Notes: a model not told the origin generated them from the sequence alone. Positions 1 to 9,538 are shown, counted from the first letter of the stretch. The stretch: 64,000 nt of DNA from Arthrobacter sp. GMC3 (GCF_002929305.1 NZ_PJIO01000001.1:124001-188000), one strand, 5' to 3'. Translations and numbers: made by a program.

Positions 1-1
1 G

Positions 2-748
2 CTTGACTTTCGGAACCCGTTTGAGCTGCTGGTGGCCACCGTGCTCTCCGCGCAAACCACCGATGTGCGCGTCAATGCCGTCACCCCGGTACTGTTTAGC
101 CGCTATCCGGACGCGCTGACCATGTCGCAGGCGAGCAGCATGGAATTGGAAGAGATCATCCGGCCCACAGGATTCTTCCGGGCCAAGGCGGCCAACCTGA
201 TTGCCTTGGCCAACCGGATTGTTGATGAGTACGACGGCGTGGTGCCGGGATCCCTTGACGCTCTTGTCACGCTGCCCGGGGTGGGACGCAAGACCGCAAA
301 CGTGGTGTTGGGCAACGCCTTTGGCGTACCGGGCATCACCGTCGACACACATTTCATGCGCCTGTCCCGCCGATTTGGCTGGACGGACTCGCAAGACCCG
401 GTGAAGGTTGAGGAAGATGTTGGCGCCCTGTTCGAGCCCAAGGACTACACGATGCTCTCGCATCGGGTGGTCTTCCATGGGCGGCGAATCTGCCATGCAC
501 GCAAACCCGCCTGCGGAGTCTGTCCCATTGCACATCTCTGTCCCGCCTATGGTGACGGGGAAGTGGACCCCGTAAAGGCTGCCAAGTTGTTGAAGTACGA
601 GCTGGCGCCGGGCCAGGAGGAACTTTTAGCGCGCATGATGGCCGATGTTGGCCAGGCCGCGCTGTTTCGGCAACAGTCGCAACGGGCCGCACGCCTGGGC
701 GTAGCCGTGGCTGAACTGCCGGAATCCGGCGGCGAGCAGCTGGCATGA
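2..748 (+). CDS. nth: Endonuclease III (5' partial)
   Basis: DNA glycosylase/AP lyase that removes oxidised pyrimidines in base excision repair. The frame is open to the left edge of the window, so the N-terminus is missing; an internal ATG at 32 is not the real start. Visible hallmarks are the helix-hairpin-helix [14 protein letters not shown] with its catalytic lysine, then VDTHFMRL with the catalytic aspartate, and a C-terminal iron-sulphur loop of four cysteines ([17 protein letters not shown], spacing 6-2-5) typical of the family. About 50 residues follow the cluster, as in other actinobacterial Nth proteins. The stop overlaps the start of the NUDIX gene (ATGA), suggesting co-translation. 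Confidence 0.95.
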   Translation, partial: LDFRNPFELLVATVLSAQTTDVRVNAVTPVLFSRYPDALTMSQASSMELEEIIRPTGFFRAKAANLIALANRIVDEYDGVVPGSLDALVTLPGVGRKTANVVLGNAFGVPGITVDTHFMRLSRRFGWTDSQDPVKVEEDVGALFEPKDYTMLSHRVVFHGRRICHARKPACGVCPIAHLCPAYGDGEVDPVKAAKLLKYELAPGQEELLARMMADVGQAALFRQQSQRAARLGVAVAELPESGGEQLA

Positions 749-1425
749 GCGCGTACACGGATCTTGCGAACTTGGCGGCACGGGGTGCGCGCGGTGACTT
801 TGTTGTAGCCCGCCCCGGGCGCTGGGATGCAGCAATGGATGAAAAGTCTGCCCGGCAGGCGGCCGTCTTGTTGCTTTTTGGTGCGCTCGATACCATTCCC
901 GCTGTCTCGGACAAGCCGCTAGTCTCAGCCGATTTGGACGTCCTGCTCGTGGAACGGGCGGCAACGCTGAACGACCATCCGGGACAGGTGGCTTTCCCCG
1001 GGGGCGGTGTGGACGCCCAGGACGCCACCGTGGTGGCGGCGGCCCTGCGTGAGGCGCAAGAAGAAACCGGCCTGGACCCCTCCGGCGTCGAAATCTTGGG
1101 GGTTCTGCCTCCCGTTCCACTGGCCGTCAGCAACTTCATGGTGACCCCCGTCGTGGGGTGGTGGGCCAGACAGACCCCAGTGGATGTTGTTGACTACGGC
1201 GAGTCCGCCCAGGTGTTCCGGGTGCCCGTCCGCGACCTCCTTGATCCTGACAACCGCGTCACAACAGTCATAAACCACTCCGGCCAAACCTTCCGGGGGC
1301 CGGCATTTCGGGTGAACGGCGTGGTGGTGTGGGGATTCACCGCGGGGATACTCAACCGTATCCTTGAGGAGCTGGGCTGGTCGGTTCCCTGGGATGAGAG
1401 CCGGGAAATTCCGGCCCCGATCTAG
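745..1425 (+). CDS. NUDIX hydrolase, CoA pyrophosphatase-like
   Basis: A 226-residue NUDIX enzyme, probably hydrolysing CoA or a related nucleotide diphosphate. The NUDIX box lies around residues 86-110, with [11 protein letters not shown] followed by [11 protein letters not shown]; the REAQEE core supplies the metal-binding glutamates. The FPGG start and the aspartate-rich segment in place of the usual GxxxxxE resemble the NudL/CoA pyrophosphatase branch. It starts at an ATG overlapping the nth stop by four bases. Its TAG at 1423-1425 overlaps the stop codon of the convergent amidohydrolase. Placement after nth is common in actinobacteria. Substrate is inferred from family resemblance only. 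Confidence 0.85.
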   Translation: MSAYTDLANLAARGARGDFVVARPGRWDAAMDEKSARQAAVLLLFGALDTIPAVSDKPLVSADLDVLLVERAATLNDHPGQVAFPGGGVDAQDATVVAAALREAQEETGLDPSGVEILGVLPPVPLAVSNFMVTPVVGWWARQTPVDVVDYGESAQVFRVPVRDLLDPDNRVTTVINHSGQTFRGPAFRVNGVVVWGFTAGILNRILEELGWSVPWDESREIPAPI

Positions 1426-3104
1426 TTCTTGGAACCGCCTGGGGCCTTAAAAACCGTGACGCCTTCCTTGATGGTTTCAAGCACCGTGAGCTCGGTTATC
1501 TTGTCCCTGTCCACGTGTAAGGGATCGGCTGAGACGATGACAAAATCTGCCAGCAGACCCTCCGCAATGCGGCCCTTTCGGCGTTCCTCAAACATTTGAT
1601 AGGCGGCGCCAGTGGTCATGGCTCCCAGTGCCGCATAGGCGTCGATCCGCTCCTCTGCGCCGAGAATTACCCCGCTTCTAGTGGTGCGGGACATGGCCGA
1701 CCACAAAACGAAGAACGGATTGAGCCCCGTGACAGGAAAATCCGTGTGGTTCGATACCGTCAAGCCGTGCTTCAGAGCTGACTTGAGGGGACTGATGAAA
1801 GAAGCTCGCTCATATCCCACGTTGGCGATATGGACATCACCCCAAAAATAGCTGTGGTTCGTAAAGTAGCTCGGCGAGATGCCCAGCCGGACGTAGTCAC
1901 CCAGATGTTCCGGGCGCTGAAATTGTGAATGGATCACCACAGTCCTGCGATCATCGACGGACGTGACGCCGGTGAGGTCCAGGGCCCGGATAACGTCGTC
2001 AATGGCGGCGTCACCGTTGGCGTGGGTGAAGACCTGAACACCGGCGTCGATCCCCTGCCGGACCACGGCGGCGAGCTGTTCGAAGGGGACAGTGGACTCC
2101 CCTCGCCAGGGCGACTGACCATCCGGGCCGCCTTGCAGGTACGGTTCGCGCATGTAGGCGGTGCGGCCCTGGGGGGAGCCGTCATGGAGGATCTTCATGC
2201 CCGCAATTTTGAATCCACCAGATTCGCCTCGGCTGGAGTATCCGTTGAGGGGATAGCGGGGATTGCCCACCCATTGCCCGGCTTCCAGGAACGATCCCAG
2301 CGCGGCCACATCCAGATAAAGCAGCCCCGCCTCCGCCGCCGTCTGGTAAAACTCCAAATCTGCGACGGAGGCAAACCCATCCTGGGCGTGCGTGTAACCG
2401 TTCGAGGCGTACATTTGCTGGGCCCCGTCCAGGAGTTGCAGGCGTTGGGCCTCGGCCGGGCGGGGCATGCGGTTTGCCACAAGGTGGATGTAGGCGGTTT
2501 CCATCAGGAGCCCGGCCGGTTCCTGGGAGCCCGGAACCCGGGAGATGATGCCGCCGTCGGGGGTGGGGGTGGTTGCATCAATGCCGGCCCACGCCAGGGC
2601 CGCCGAATTGAGTACGGCGCCGTGGCTGGAGACATGAACCAACATCACCCGATGGTGCGGGAATTGGGCGTCAAGGTCATCTTTGGTGATGTGTCGGCGC
2701 TCGGTGAGGGTCTCTTGGTCGTAGCCGTATCCGATGATCCAGTCACCTTCGGGAACATTGCGGGCCGAACGAAAGCTCTCCAACGTGGCAATAATCGAAG
2801 GGATGTCCTGACACGGGCCCACGGGGGGAGCCCCCACATTGACCTGTCCCGCTAGTTCAAAGGCAAAGGAGAGGTGGCTGTGCGCGTCGATGAAGCCAGG
2901 CAGCATCGCCGCCCCCTCCAGGTCCCGCAGTTCGGCCCGGGGAAAGCGTTCCCGGGCGTCAGCAGCGGCGCCCACAAAGACGATTTTTCCCCCGCAAATG
3001 GTGACAGCTTCGGCATAACTTGGTACAGGCCCGTCCATGGTGAGGATGCTGCCGTTGACGAAGGTTTGATCCTGGTGATGATCTGCGGCCTGTGATTCAG
3101 TCAA
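1422..3104 (-). CDS. Amidohydrolase family protein (YtcJ-like)
   Basis: A 560-residue metal-dependent hydrolase of the amidohydrolase superfamily. The N-terminal beta-sandwich segment is followed by GFIDAHSHLSF near residue 72, the first metal-binding HxH. Later a histidine appears in VFTHANGDAAID and a conserved aspartate in SNHTDFPVT, the order expected for YtcJ-like enzymes that act on amide-type substrates. There is no signal peptide, so a cytoplasmic location is likely. It converges on the NUDIX gene, and the polymerase gene lies 27 bp upstream on the same strand, so the two may be co-transcribed. The substrate cannot be predicted. Confidence 0.85.
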   Translation of the reverse strand: MTESQAADHHQDQTFVNGSILTMDGPVPSYAEAVTICGGKIVFVGAAADARERFPRAELRDLEGAAMLPGFIDAHSHLSFAFELAGQVNVGAPPVGPCQDIPSIIATLESFRSARNVPEGDWIIGYGYDQETLTERRHITKDDLDAQFPHHRVMLVHVSSHGAVLNSAALAWAGIDATTPTPDGGIISRVPGSQEPAGLLMETAYIHLVANRMPRPAEAQRLQLLDGAQQMYASNGYTHAQDGFASVADLEFYQTAAEAGLLYLDVAALGSFLEAGQWVGNPRYPLNGYSSRGESGGFKIAGMKILHDGSPQGRTAYMREPYLQGGPDGQSPWRGESTVPFEQLAAVVRQGIDAGVQVFTHANGDAAIDDVIRALDLTGVTSVDDRRTVVIHSQFQRPEHLGDYVRLGISPSYFTNHSYFWGDVHIANVGYERASFISPLKSALKHGLTVSNHTDFPVTGLNPFFVLWSAMSRTTRSGVILGAEERIDAYAALGAMTTGAAYQMFEERRKGRIAEGLLADFVIVSADPLHVDRDKITELTVLETIKEGVTVFKAPGGSKN

Positions 3105-3131
3105 GGCGTAGCCTCCAAGTGATGGTCGAAA

Positions 3132-4820
3132 CTATTTGGCGTCGGCATAGTTTTCAACAACTGTGACATTGACGGGGAACTCAAGGGGAATCTCCCCAAA
3201 GAGTAGCCGAGTTGCCGCCCGCGAGGAGTCATGGACGATTTTCGTTACGACCTCAATCAACGCGTCGGGGCAATGCACCATGACCTCGTCGTGGAGGAAG
3301 AAGACCATGGCCGGGCGGTCTGCCTGTGTGCCGGATGTTGTAACAGTCTCAAGCGGTAAGGCACGCAGGCGTCGGCGGAGTTCCGCCAGCCAGCAGCAAG
3401 CCCATTCGGCGGCTGTCCCCTGAACCACAAAGTTCCGGGTGAAACGGCCTCGCGTTCGAGCCGCAGATTCCGCCCTCCGCTGTTCCTCGGCCGTGCTGCT
3501 TCGTTGGCTTGCACGCCATTGGGCTGATACCGGGGGAGTGCTTCGCCCCAAGCGCGTGGTGACCGTTTCGCCGCGCTCACCTGCCCGGGCTGCCTCCTCG
3601 ACAAAGCCGACGGCGAGTGGATACATCCGCGTCAGCTGCGGCATGAGACGGCCCGACTCGCCAGAAGTGGAGCCATAAATGGCACCCAGCAACGCCACTT
3701 TGGCCATGTCCCTCTCGCCCCCAAAGCCTTGGGCGGCAATGCCTGCATACAGGTCGCTGTCTCTTCCTGCTGCCGCCATGGTGGAATCCTGTGCCAAAGC
3801 GGCAAGTACGCGAGGTTCCAGCTGCGCGGCGTCGGCGACAATGAATTTGTGACCGGGATCGGCGCGTGCTGCGCCGCGGATTTGTTTGGGGATCTGCATG
3901 GCGCCGCCGCCTCGCGAGGCCCATCGTCCGGAAACCACCCCGCCCACCACATATTCGGAATGGAAGCGGCCCTGATGGACCCACTGCTCAAGCCATGTCC
4001 AGCCGTTGGTGGTGAAAAGCCGGCTCAGTTTCCGGTAAGCCAAGAGCGGTTCAATGGCAGGGTGCTTGAACTCCATCAGTTCCCAGGACCTGGTGGACTT
4101 TACGTCGATCCCGGCCCGGTGCAGGGCCCGCATCAATTCCTGCGGGGAATCCGGGTTCAGTGCCGGGGCGTCCAAGGCGGCCCGCAGCGTGGCGGCCAGT
4201 TCATCCATTTTTTCCGGGTGGACATACCCGGTGGGTTCCGGTCCCAACAGTTCATGGAGCAACCTCCTGTGTAGGTCTTCACGCCAAGGTATACCCTCAT
4301 ATTGCATCTCCGCGGCCACCAAAGCGCACGCAGATTCCGCACTGGTCAGAAGTGTGAGCCTGGCTGGGTGTGTGGAGGAGGCAATGGCCGCTTTTTGCGC
4401 GCCCAGTTCAGCCGTGACGGTTGCGAGGTCCCAGCCGGTACTTGCGGAAAGCTGCTCAAAGAGGCTTCCCTGGGTTGAGGTACTTCCCGCTTGCGAGGCT
4501 TCATTTTCGGGAGGCAGCATCGCCGCGTTGTCGCCGTAGCCGGTCTCAGCGGTGAATGCCGAATGGACCAAGATGGCTTGGCGGAGCGCCAGGTCGTGGC
4601 AACGCTCCACCCGCACATTGGCTGCCAGCAGCTCCGGGTACCAATTCTGTGCTCTGTCCCAAACCCACCGAGGTGCATGTTCTCGCTCCAGCGAAGATAC
4701 GACACCGGCCAGATCGCTGCGCGCCACGGTTTGCGCGGGGCCCGCGAGAATTCCTTCGGCTGTCATCAGCTGAATTGTTGCGGCTGAATTTTCGGGAGCC
4801 GAGGCTACTAACGCGTACAT
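3132..4820 (-). CDS. Family A DNA polymerase, exonuclease/polymerase type
   Basis: A 562-residue PolI-like protein, much shorter than full PolA and lacking the 5'-3' nuclease domain. Polymerase motif A is DAAQLEPRVLA near residue 330, the finger helix with AKVALLGAIYGSTSG follows, and motif C is FFLHDEVMVH near residue 510. This matches the actinobacterial group annotated as bifunctional 3'-5' exonuclease/DNA polymerase, probably an accessory repair polymerase. The N-terminal part is weakly conserved and I cannot confirm its exonuclease residues. It is divergent from ssd across about 280 bp. Confidence 0.85.
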   Translation of the reverse strand: MYALVASAPENSAATIQLMTAEGILAGPAQTVARSDLAGVVSSLEREHAPRWVWDRAQNWYPELLAANVRVERCHDLALRQAILVHSAFTAETGYGDNAAMLPPENEASQAGSTSTQGSLFEQLSASTGWDLATVTAELGAQKAAIASSTHPARLTLLTSAESACALVAAEMQYEGIPWREDLHRRLLHELLGPEPTGYVHPEKMDELAATLRAALDAPALNPDSPQELMRALHRAGIDVKSTRSWELMEFKHPAIEPLLAYRKLSRLFTTNGWTWLEQWVHQGRFHSEYVVGGVVSGRWASRGGGAMQIPKQIRGAARADPGHKFIVADAAQLEPRVLAALAQDSTMAAAGRDSDLYAGIAAQGFGGERDMAKVALLGAIYGSTSGESGRLMPQLTRMYPLAVGFVEEAARAGERGETVTTRLGRSTPPVSAQWRASQRSSTAEEQRRAESAARTRGRFTRNFVVQGTAAEWACCWLAELRRRLRALPLETVTTSGTQADRPAMVFFLHDEVMVHCPDALIEVVTKIVHDSSRAATRLLFGEIPLEFPVNVTVVENYADAK

Positions 4821-5104
4821 TTCTCTATTGTCCGCTATGGGAAACTGTTTTCGAATATTTGCGGCATTGCTGAGGGTGTATGCGGCAATGTCGACGCCGG
4901 AACGGTGACAACCGGGAGTTCATTCCTCCACAGAAGGGTCACCACCCCACTTTGTTCACAAACGGTCTTCACCCTCTGGCCGACCATGGGCGAGGAGCGC
5001 ACAGTGGTGGCATGACCACAAGAAAAGGTGCCCGGCACGGCCCAGGGCAACCGTACGCCAGAACCAACGGCGGGCCCTGGCTGCCTGGCCAGGAAACCTC
5101 CATC

Positions 5105-6181
5105 ATGGTGATTTCCGGTTCGCCCGCTCTCCACGGTGAGGTGGGTCGGGTTGCCACGGCCGCCGCCGTCGGACTCGTCATTGTGCAGAGCGTGGAACAG
5201 GGTAGCGGGCAGTGGGAGAACATGGCGGCCATCCTTGTTGGCAGTGACGTGGAAGTGCGACTACCGGGCTGGCGGGGGCCCGTTGTGATGGTGGGTCCGG
5301 CGGAGGATTTGGAGCGGATGTGGCTGCAAGCATCGGTTCTTGGGGCAGACAGGGTGGCGGTGCTTCCGGCGTCGGCGCAGTGGTTGGCGAACTATCTCAC
5401 CAGATTGCGTGAGCCGACAGCGGGGGCGGTGGTTGTGGGGATTGTGGGTGGGTGTGGCGGTGCGGGCGCGTCTACACTGTCCATTCTTTTCGCCGCAGGT
5501 GCAGCGGCCTGGGGTTTTCCGGTGCTTCTCGTTGATGGGGACCAATGGGGTGGCGGCCTCGATTTTGCTATGGATGCGGGGGAACTGCCCGGATTGCGGT
5601 GGCCGGACCTTTTCAACGCCTCCGGGCCAATCAACGCAGAACAACTTGCATCCGCGCTGCCCAAGGCTGCAGGAATCTCCCTACTGGCATGGGCTGGAGC
5701 CCCCGCTGACAGCCCCGGCCACCTGGATTTCCGGGCCACGGCAGCCATCGGCGAAGTGATGCAGGCGGCGCGGTCGTCCTTCGGGCTGGTAGTAATCGAT
5801 GTTGGGCGGTCCCCGGAATCACTTGCAGCACTAGGGGTCCACTGCGACGGCTTTGTGGTGGTGGTCCCGTCCCGTTTCCAAGCGGCGGCCGCTGCAGCGC
5901 GCCTAGTCCGGGATTTACCCCCAGCGCCCGTTGGGCTGCTTGTCAGGGGCCCCTTCCGTGACGGTGTAGACAGTCAGGTGGTGGCCGCCGCCGTGGGCAT
6001 CCCCTGCATTGGCGTGATGCCAGAACTGCGAGGAATAGCCGACGTGCTCGACGACGGACACCTGCTGGGACTTCTCAAACGTCGAAAGGTTCGGCACCTG
6101 AACGCGGGATTGTTGGATTGGCTGGAGGACCGTGGCGGATCTGGGTTTGCCCCGGCACAACCATGGCGGGCATCCGCGTGA
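5105..6181 (+). CDS. ssd: Septum-site/CpaE-like protein of the tad operon
   Basis: A MinD/CpaE-like protein that heads actinobacterial tad operons (Rv3660c type), thought to place the pilus machine or act at the septum. I chose ATG 5105 (MVISGSPALHGEVG), which gives 358 residues and an N-terminus that lines up with the family; the frame is open further upstream to about 4880. A receiver-like N-terminal half is followed by a P-loop region near residue 115, GGCGGAGASTLSILFA. The usual Walker lysine is absent, so ATP binding may be altered. Downstream hydrophobic strands (LLVDGD, LVVIDVGRSPES) match the ParA/MinD fold. The 3' end overlaps tadA by 19 bp. Confidence 0.8.
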   Translation: MVISGSPALHGEVGRVATAAAVGLVIVQSVEQGSGQWENMAAILVGSDVEVRLPGWRGPVVMVGPAEDLERMWLQASVLGADRVAVLPASAQWLANYLTRLREPTAGAVVVGIVGGCGGAGASTLSILFAAGAAAWGFPVLLVDGDQWGGGLDFAMDAGELPGLRWPDLFNASGPINAEQLASALPKAAGISLLAWAGAPADSPGHLDFRATAAIGEVMQAARSSFGLVVIDVGRSPESLAALGVHCDGFVVVVPSRFQAAAAAARLVRDLPPAPVGLLVRGPFRDGVDSQVVAAAVGIPCIGVMPELRGIADVLDDGHLLGLLKRRKVRHLNAGLLDWLEDRGGSGFAPAQPWRASA

Positions 6182-7440
6182 CGCGGCATGCTGCCGCCCA
6201 GACGGCACAGGAAGCGCGCACACGTGCGGGTGCCGCGTGGGTGGACCCTGAGCTGCTGGAAACTGTCCGGCAAAGGGTACTGGCCGAGTCCGGCCCGCTG
6301 ACCGATCTACGAGTGGCCGCTGCAGTCAGGGACAGCGGACGGCTCTTGGGCGCTGCCGGTTCGTTGCTTGCCATGGACCGGATTAGCGCGGAATTGCAAG
6401 GCCTAGGGCCCCTTCAAGGACTCACCTTGGATCCACAGGTGACGGACATTTTTGTCAATGCACCCAACTCCGTATGGATCGATCGTGGTTTCGGCCCCGA
6501 GGAAGCGGATGTGTGCTTTGAGAGCGAAGGCTCACTAAGAGCCTTGGCAACCCGGCTTATCGCCGCCGGGGGACGGCGCCTCGATGATCATTCACCCTGT
6601 GTTGATGTCAGGGTCGCCCCGGGTTACCGCATTCATGCCGTCCTGCCGCCCATATCTTCCACCGGGACCTTGCTATCCATTCGCATCAAGCGCCCACAGC
6701 TCTTTACCCTGGCTGAACTTGAAGGTTCGGGCTGCGTTCACCCCATGATTGGCGCCGTCCTTCGCGGCATCATTGGTTGCCGGCTCAGTTTTCTGATCAG
6801 CGGTGCCACAGGTGCGGGCAAGACCACCTTGCTGTCAACACTTCTGGGCCTGTGTAACGCATCCGAACGGTTGGTGCTCATAGAGGATGCGGCAGAACTG
6901 ACACCAGATCATGCCCACGTTCTGACGTTGGAGGCCCGCCACGCCAATGCCGAAGGCGCCGGAACCATTGACTTGCAGGAGCTGGTACGCCAGGCCCTGC
7001 GCATGAATCCCGGCCGCCTGATCGTTGGGGAATGCCGGGGGTTGGAGGTTCGGGAGCTGCTGATGGCACTGAACACCGGACACAGTGGAGGGGCCGGAAC
7101 AATCCACGCGAATAGTGCTGGCGATGTTCCAGCCAGGCTCGCTGCCCTCGGCGTCCTGGCCGGGATGAGCACGGAGGCGGTGGCTCTTCAAGCCTCCAGC
7201 GCGCTGGATGTGGTGATTCATGTGGACCGAACGGCGCGGGGACGCATGGTCTCGGAAATCGGGGTGATGTCCCTCTGCGACGGGCAACTGAAGGTGGCGA
7301 CGGCGGTGAGCGTTGAGTCTTTCGCTGAAGTGGTGACGGCCGGCGGGCGTGTGTGGCCGGAGCCTCGCCGGGGTCCGGCCTGGCCCGAATTGGCCTTGCG
7401 GCTAGGACTTGATCCCTTAATGGGCGGAGGGGCGCCTTGA
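6163..7440 (+). CDS. tadA: TadA/CpaF family secretion ATPase
   Basis: The motor ATPase of the Tad pilus, related to type II/IV secretion ATPases, expected to form a hexamer at the membrane. From ATG 6163 it is 425 residues. An N-terminal helical domain is followed by the Walker A motif SGATGAGKTT near residue 217, an Asp box (LVLIEDAAEL), a Walker B-like region (RLIVGECRGLE) and a histidine box (GHSGGAGTIHAN). All parts expected for CpaF are present and look intact. The start overlaps ssd and the stop overlaps tadB (TTGA), so the three genes are translationally coupled. Confidence 0.93.
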   Translation: MAGIRVTRHAAAQTAQEARTRAGAAWVDPELLETVRQRVLAESGPLTDLRVAAAVRDSGRLLGAAGSLLAMDRISAELQGLGPLQGLTLDPQVTDIFVNAPNSVWIDRGFGPEEADVCFESEGSLRALATRLIAAGGRRLDDHSPCVDVRVAPGYRIHAVLPPISSTGTLLSIRIKRPQLFTLAELEGSGCVHPMIGAVLRGIIGCRLSFLISGATGAGKTTLLSTLLGLCNASERLVLIEDAAELTPDHAHVLTLEARHANAEGAGTIDLQELVRQALRMNPGRLIVGECRGLEVRELLMALNTGHSGGAGTIHANSAGDVPARLAALGVLAGMSTEAVALQASSALDVVIHVDRTARGRMVSEIGVMSLCDGQLKVATAVSVESFAEVVTAGGRVWPEPRRGPAWPELALRLGLDPLMGGGAP

Positions 7441-8309
7441 CCGAATTTTGCATCTTCCTTTTGGCGGCGCTGGCCTGTCTATTGTTCACTGCTCGACGGC
7501 GTCCGTGGCCCATAAGTTCAGCGGTGCCGAATTCCCGTGGAGGGCCAACCCCCGGCCAGTTCCGATTCCGTGGTGCCCGCATGGCCAAGGACGTGGCCAT
7601 GCCCCAACTCGTGCGCCAGCTGGCGGCCCTGTTGGCGGCCGGGCATGGGGGCGCTGCCGTGTGGGGTGCGCTCGCAGGAGTCCTCGCCAGTGAGTTTCCC
7701 CTGTCCCGACAGGAAAGTGGAGGGCAAGGAGACGACGGATCAACCCACCCCACAGTCAGGGTGGTCGTGGCAGTGCAACGAGCCAGCCTGCTGGGCTTCC
7801 CCACCTCCGAGGCGTTGAGGCTGGCCTCCTTGCAGGAGGGTGCCGCCGCTCACCCCTTGCGCAATCATTCCGTGAAGGGCCATCTCTCTGAGGCACAGAT
7901 GCACACCTGGCGGGACTTGGCTGCTTGTTTTGAAGTGAGCGAAACCAGCGGCGCACCCGTGGCCGCTGTCTTGTTGCGTTTGGCTGACAGGCTGGAAGCC
8001 GAGGAGGACGCAGCAGCCATGCGTGAGACGGCCCTGGCCGGTCCACGAGCCACAGTTCGCCTGCTGACCTGGTTGCCATTTGTGGGCCTGGGACTGGGGA
8101 TGCTGATGGGTGTGAATCCGGTGGGGATGTTGCTGGGCACCCCGGTGGGCTGGGCGTGCCTGGGAGCCGGAATCGCACTTCTAATAGTCGGACGGTGGTG
8201 GGCCAATGGCTTGATCTCGGCCGCGTCACGCCCCGACCCCTTGCACGGCACCCACCCTTTCATCAAGGGCCTCGATTCTGGCCGAGCTGTCAAGGACAGG
8301 ACTGGATAA
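7437..8309 (+). CDS. tadB: TadB-like type II secretion F domain protein
   Basis: An inner-membrane platform protein of the Tad pilus, 290 residues from a TTG start overlapping the tadA stop. It has an N-terminal hydrophobic segment (FCIFLLAALACLLF), a cytoplasmic helical T2SSF region (MPQLVRQLAALLAAGHGG and VAAVLLRLADRLEAEEDAA), then two C-terminal membrane spans (WLPFVGLGLGMLMG and GWACLGAGIALLIVG). This matches the Rv3658c-type layout. Its TAA overlaps the tadC ATG by one base. The N-terminal half is divergent, as usual for this family. Confidence 0.85.
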   Translation: MTEFCIFLLAALACLLFTARRRPWPISSAVPNSRGGPTPGQFRFRGARMAKDVAMPQLVRQLAALLAAGHGGAAVWGALAGVLASEFPLSRQESGGQGDDGSTHPTVRVVVAVQRASLLGFPTSEALRLASLQEGAAAHPLRNHSVKGHLSEAQMHTWRDLAACFEVSETSGAPVAAVLLRLADRLEAEEDAAAMRETALAGPRATVRLLTWLPFVGLGLGMLMGVNPVGMLLGTPVGWACLGAGIALLIVGRWWANGLISAASRPDPLHGTHPFIKGLDSGRAVKDRTG

Positions 8310-8887
8310 TGCTGGCCATTGCCATATTTGCCCTGCTGGTCTTGGCCGTTGGGTGTCTTGGCCGAAACGTCCAGGGCCAACGGTGGCGTGGCCGAGCAAT
8401 CGTGGCAGGCCAGATACCGCCGGGTGGCAACCATGTCAATGGTGAGGCCGGCGACCCGGGGATTGCAGATGTGCCCCTGCTCTTGGAACTTCTGGGTGCG
8501 GCCCTAGACGCTGGACTTTCCATACCCTGGGCGTTGCGCCTTGTGGCGGGGGTGGCCACTTCACCTATTCGGGAGAGTTTGTCCCACGTGGTGGCTGGTC
8601 TTGAGATGGGGGCGTCGTGGGACCACTCGTGGGCGGGCTCCCGTGACACGGCGGAGCTAGCAGCCTTGCATTCTGCCTTGGGTTTTGCGGCCATGACCGG
8701 AACGCCGGCTGCGCCACTGTTGTACGCCGAGGCGCGTCAACGCCGACGGCAGTCCCACCGCGATGCCGAAAAGCGTGCGTCGGCACTGGGCGTGAAGCTC
8801 GTAATCCCGCTGGGATTGTGCTCCCTTCCGGCTTTCGTTTGTCTTGGCGTGATCCCCGTGGTGGTCGCCATGATCCCCGCCTTCTGA
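8309..8887 (+). CDS. tadC: TadC-like type II secretion F domain protein
   Basis: The second membrane platform protein of the Tad pilus, 192 residues from ATG 8309 (MLAIAIFALLVLAVG). It contains a T2SSF helical region (LLLELLGAALDAGLSIPWALRLVAG, read in parts) with the characteristic G-x-S turn, a basic coiled segment (RQRRRQSHRDAEKRA), and a C-terminal membrane hairpin (GVKLVIPLGLCSLPAF, GVIPVVVAMIPAF). It is coupled to tadB. About 220 bp separate it from the pilin-like gene, including a terminator-like hairpin. Confidence 0.85.
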   Translation: MLAIAIFALLVLAVGCLGRNVQGQRWRGRAIVAGQIPPGGNHVNGEAGDPGIADVPLLLELLGAALDAGLSIPWALRLVAGVATSPIRESLSHVVAGLEMGASWDHSWAGSRDTAELAALHSALGFAAMTGTPAAPLLYAEARQRRRQSHRDAEKRASALGVKLVIPLGLCSLPAFVCLGVIPVVVAMIPAF

Positions 8888-8958
8888 GACCAAAATCTGC
8901 TGGGAAAGCCAACATTTTGCCTCTCTAACTCCTCCACAGCGGGACCTGGGAGCACCGG

Positions 8959-8988
8959 GCCCCACCGATGGCCGAACGGGGCTTTTTT
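8959..8988 (+). terminator. Hairpin plus T-run between tadC and the pilin gene
   Basis: A GCCCC/GGGGC stem (8959-8963 with 8978-8982) encloses a 14-nt loop and is followed at once by six T residues at 8983-8988. This looks like an intrinsic terminator or attenuator that would uncouple the abundant pilin-like gene from the machinery genes. The stem is only five pairs, so the call is moderate. Confidence 0.4.
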
Positions 8989-9105
8989 ACAGGTCTTGAA
9001 GCGAGAAGAGTTGGATTTGTCGCCGGTGTTAAGGCGGCTGGGTACCTGGCTAGGCGACCCAAGAAACGGATCCGGGAAGCGGATCAAACAACGTTAGGAG
9101 CTGAC

Positions 9106-9327
9106 ATGTATAGCAACGAATTCCTCGGTGATTCAGCAAATGCCCGATTGGGAGTTGAGGAGATGAGCAAGGTTCGCGAGATCTATCCGGGCGCCACGAA
9201 CCAGGTGCCGGTGGCCAACCGCGGACGGCTCAGGGACCTGCGCAGATTTGGTTCGGATGCCGGGATGGCAACGGCGGAGTATGCCGTCGCCACTTTGGCC
9301 GCCGTATGTCGCATAAAACATACTTAG
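9106..9327 (+). pseudogene. DUF4244 Flp-pilin-like gene, 5' fragment, split by the element
   Basis: The 5' part of the small pilin-like protein that follows tadC in actinobacteria (Rv3656c type). ATG 9106 has an AGGAG five bases upstream. Residues 1-67 end in GMATAEYAVATLAAV, the start of the Flp hydrophobic helix with its TAEYA processing-type motif. After codon 67 the reading frame enters element DNA and ends six codons later (CRIKHT, stop at 9327), so the membrane helix is lost. The missing 3' part lies at 43728-43828. Joining at the shared core gives an intact 96-residue protein. Confidence 0.9.
9296..9302. other. attL core
   Basis: TGGCCGC, shared with the right junction. Left of it is pilin coding sequence; right of it (CGTATGTCGCATAAAACATAC) is element sequence containing a 6-bp inverted repeat GTATGT/ACATAC at 9304-9309 and 9318-9323, possibly part of the integrase-binding arm. 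Confidence 0.75.
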
Positions 9328-9343
9328 ACGATTGTGTAACTTA

Positions 9344-9374
9344 TTGGCATTAACGGAAATAGGGGTGCTATAAC
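9344..9374 (+). promoter_or_regulatory. Possible promoter for the HTH-primase operon
   Basis: TTGGCA at 9344-9349 and TATAAC at 9369-9374 with a 19-bp spacer lie in an AT-rich stretch just inside the left end, about 165 bp before the HTH gene. The spacer is slightly long, so this is a weak prediction. Confidence 0.35.
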
Positions 9375-9538
9375 TATATTAGGCAGACTACGAAACGTGG
9401 TCCGCTGACCAAACCGCCCGAACATAGGGCGAGTTGAACCCGGTAAGAATCGGGAGCCCAGCACGATGGACTGGGAAGTCACCGCAGCGGACCATGGAAA
9501 CTGCGAACCGGCGAACAACTTCTTTCGAAGGTTCGCCC

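Noticed and set aside
1929..2855. A 308-codon plus-strand frame inside the amidohydrolase gene
   Set aside because: The minus-strand gene has metal-binding motifs through this region; the plus frame is a shadow.
8968..9105. An upstream extension of the pilin fragment starting at 8968
   Set aside because: It would run through the terminator-like hairpin; ATG 9106 with AGGAG and the family length of about 96 residues fit better.
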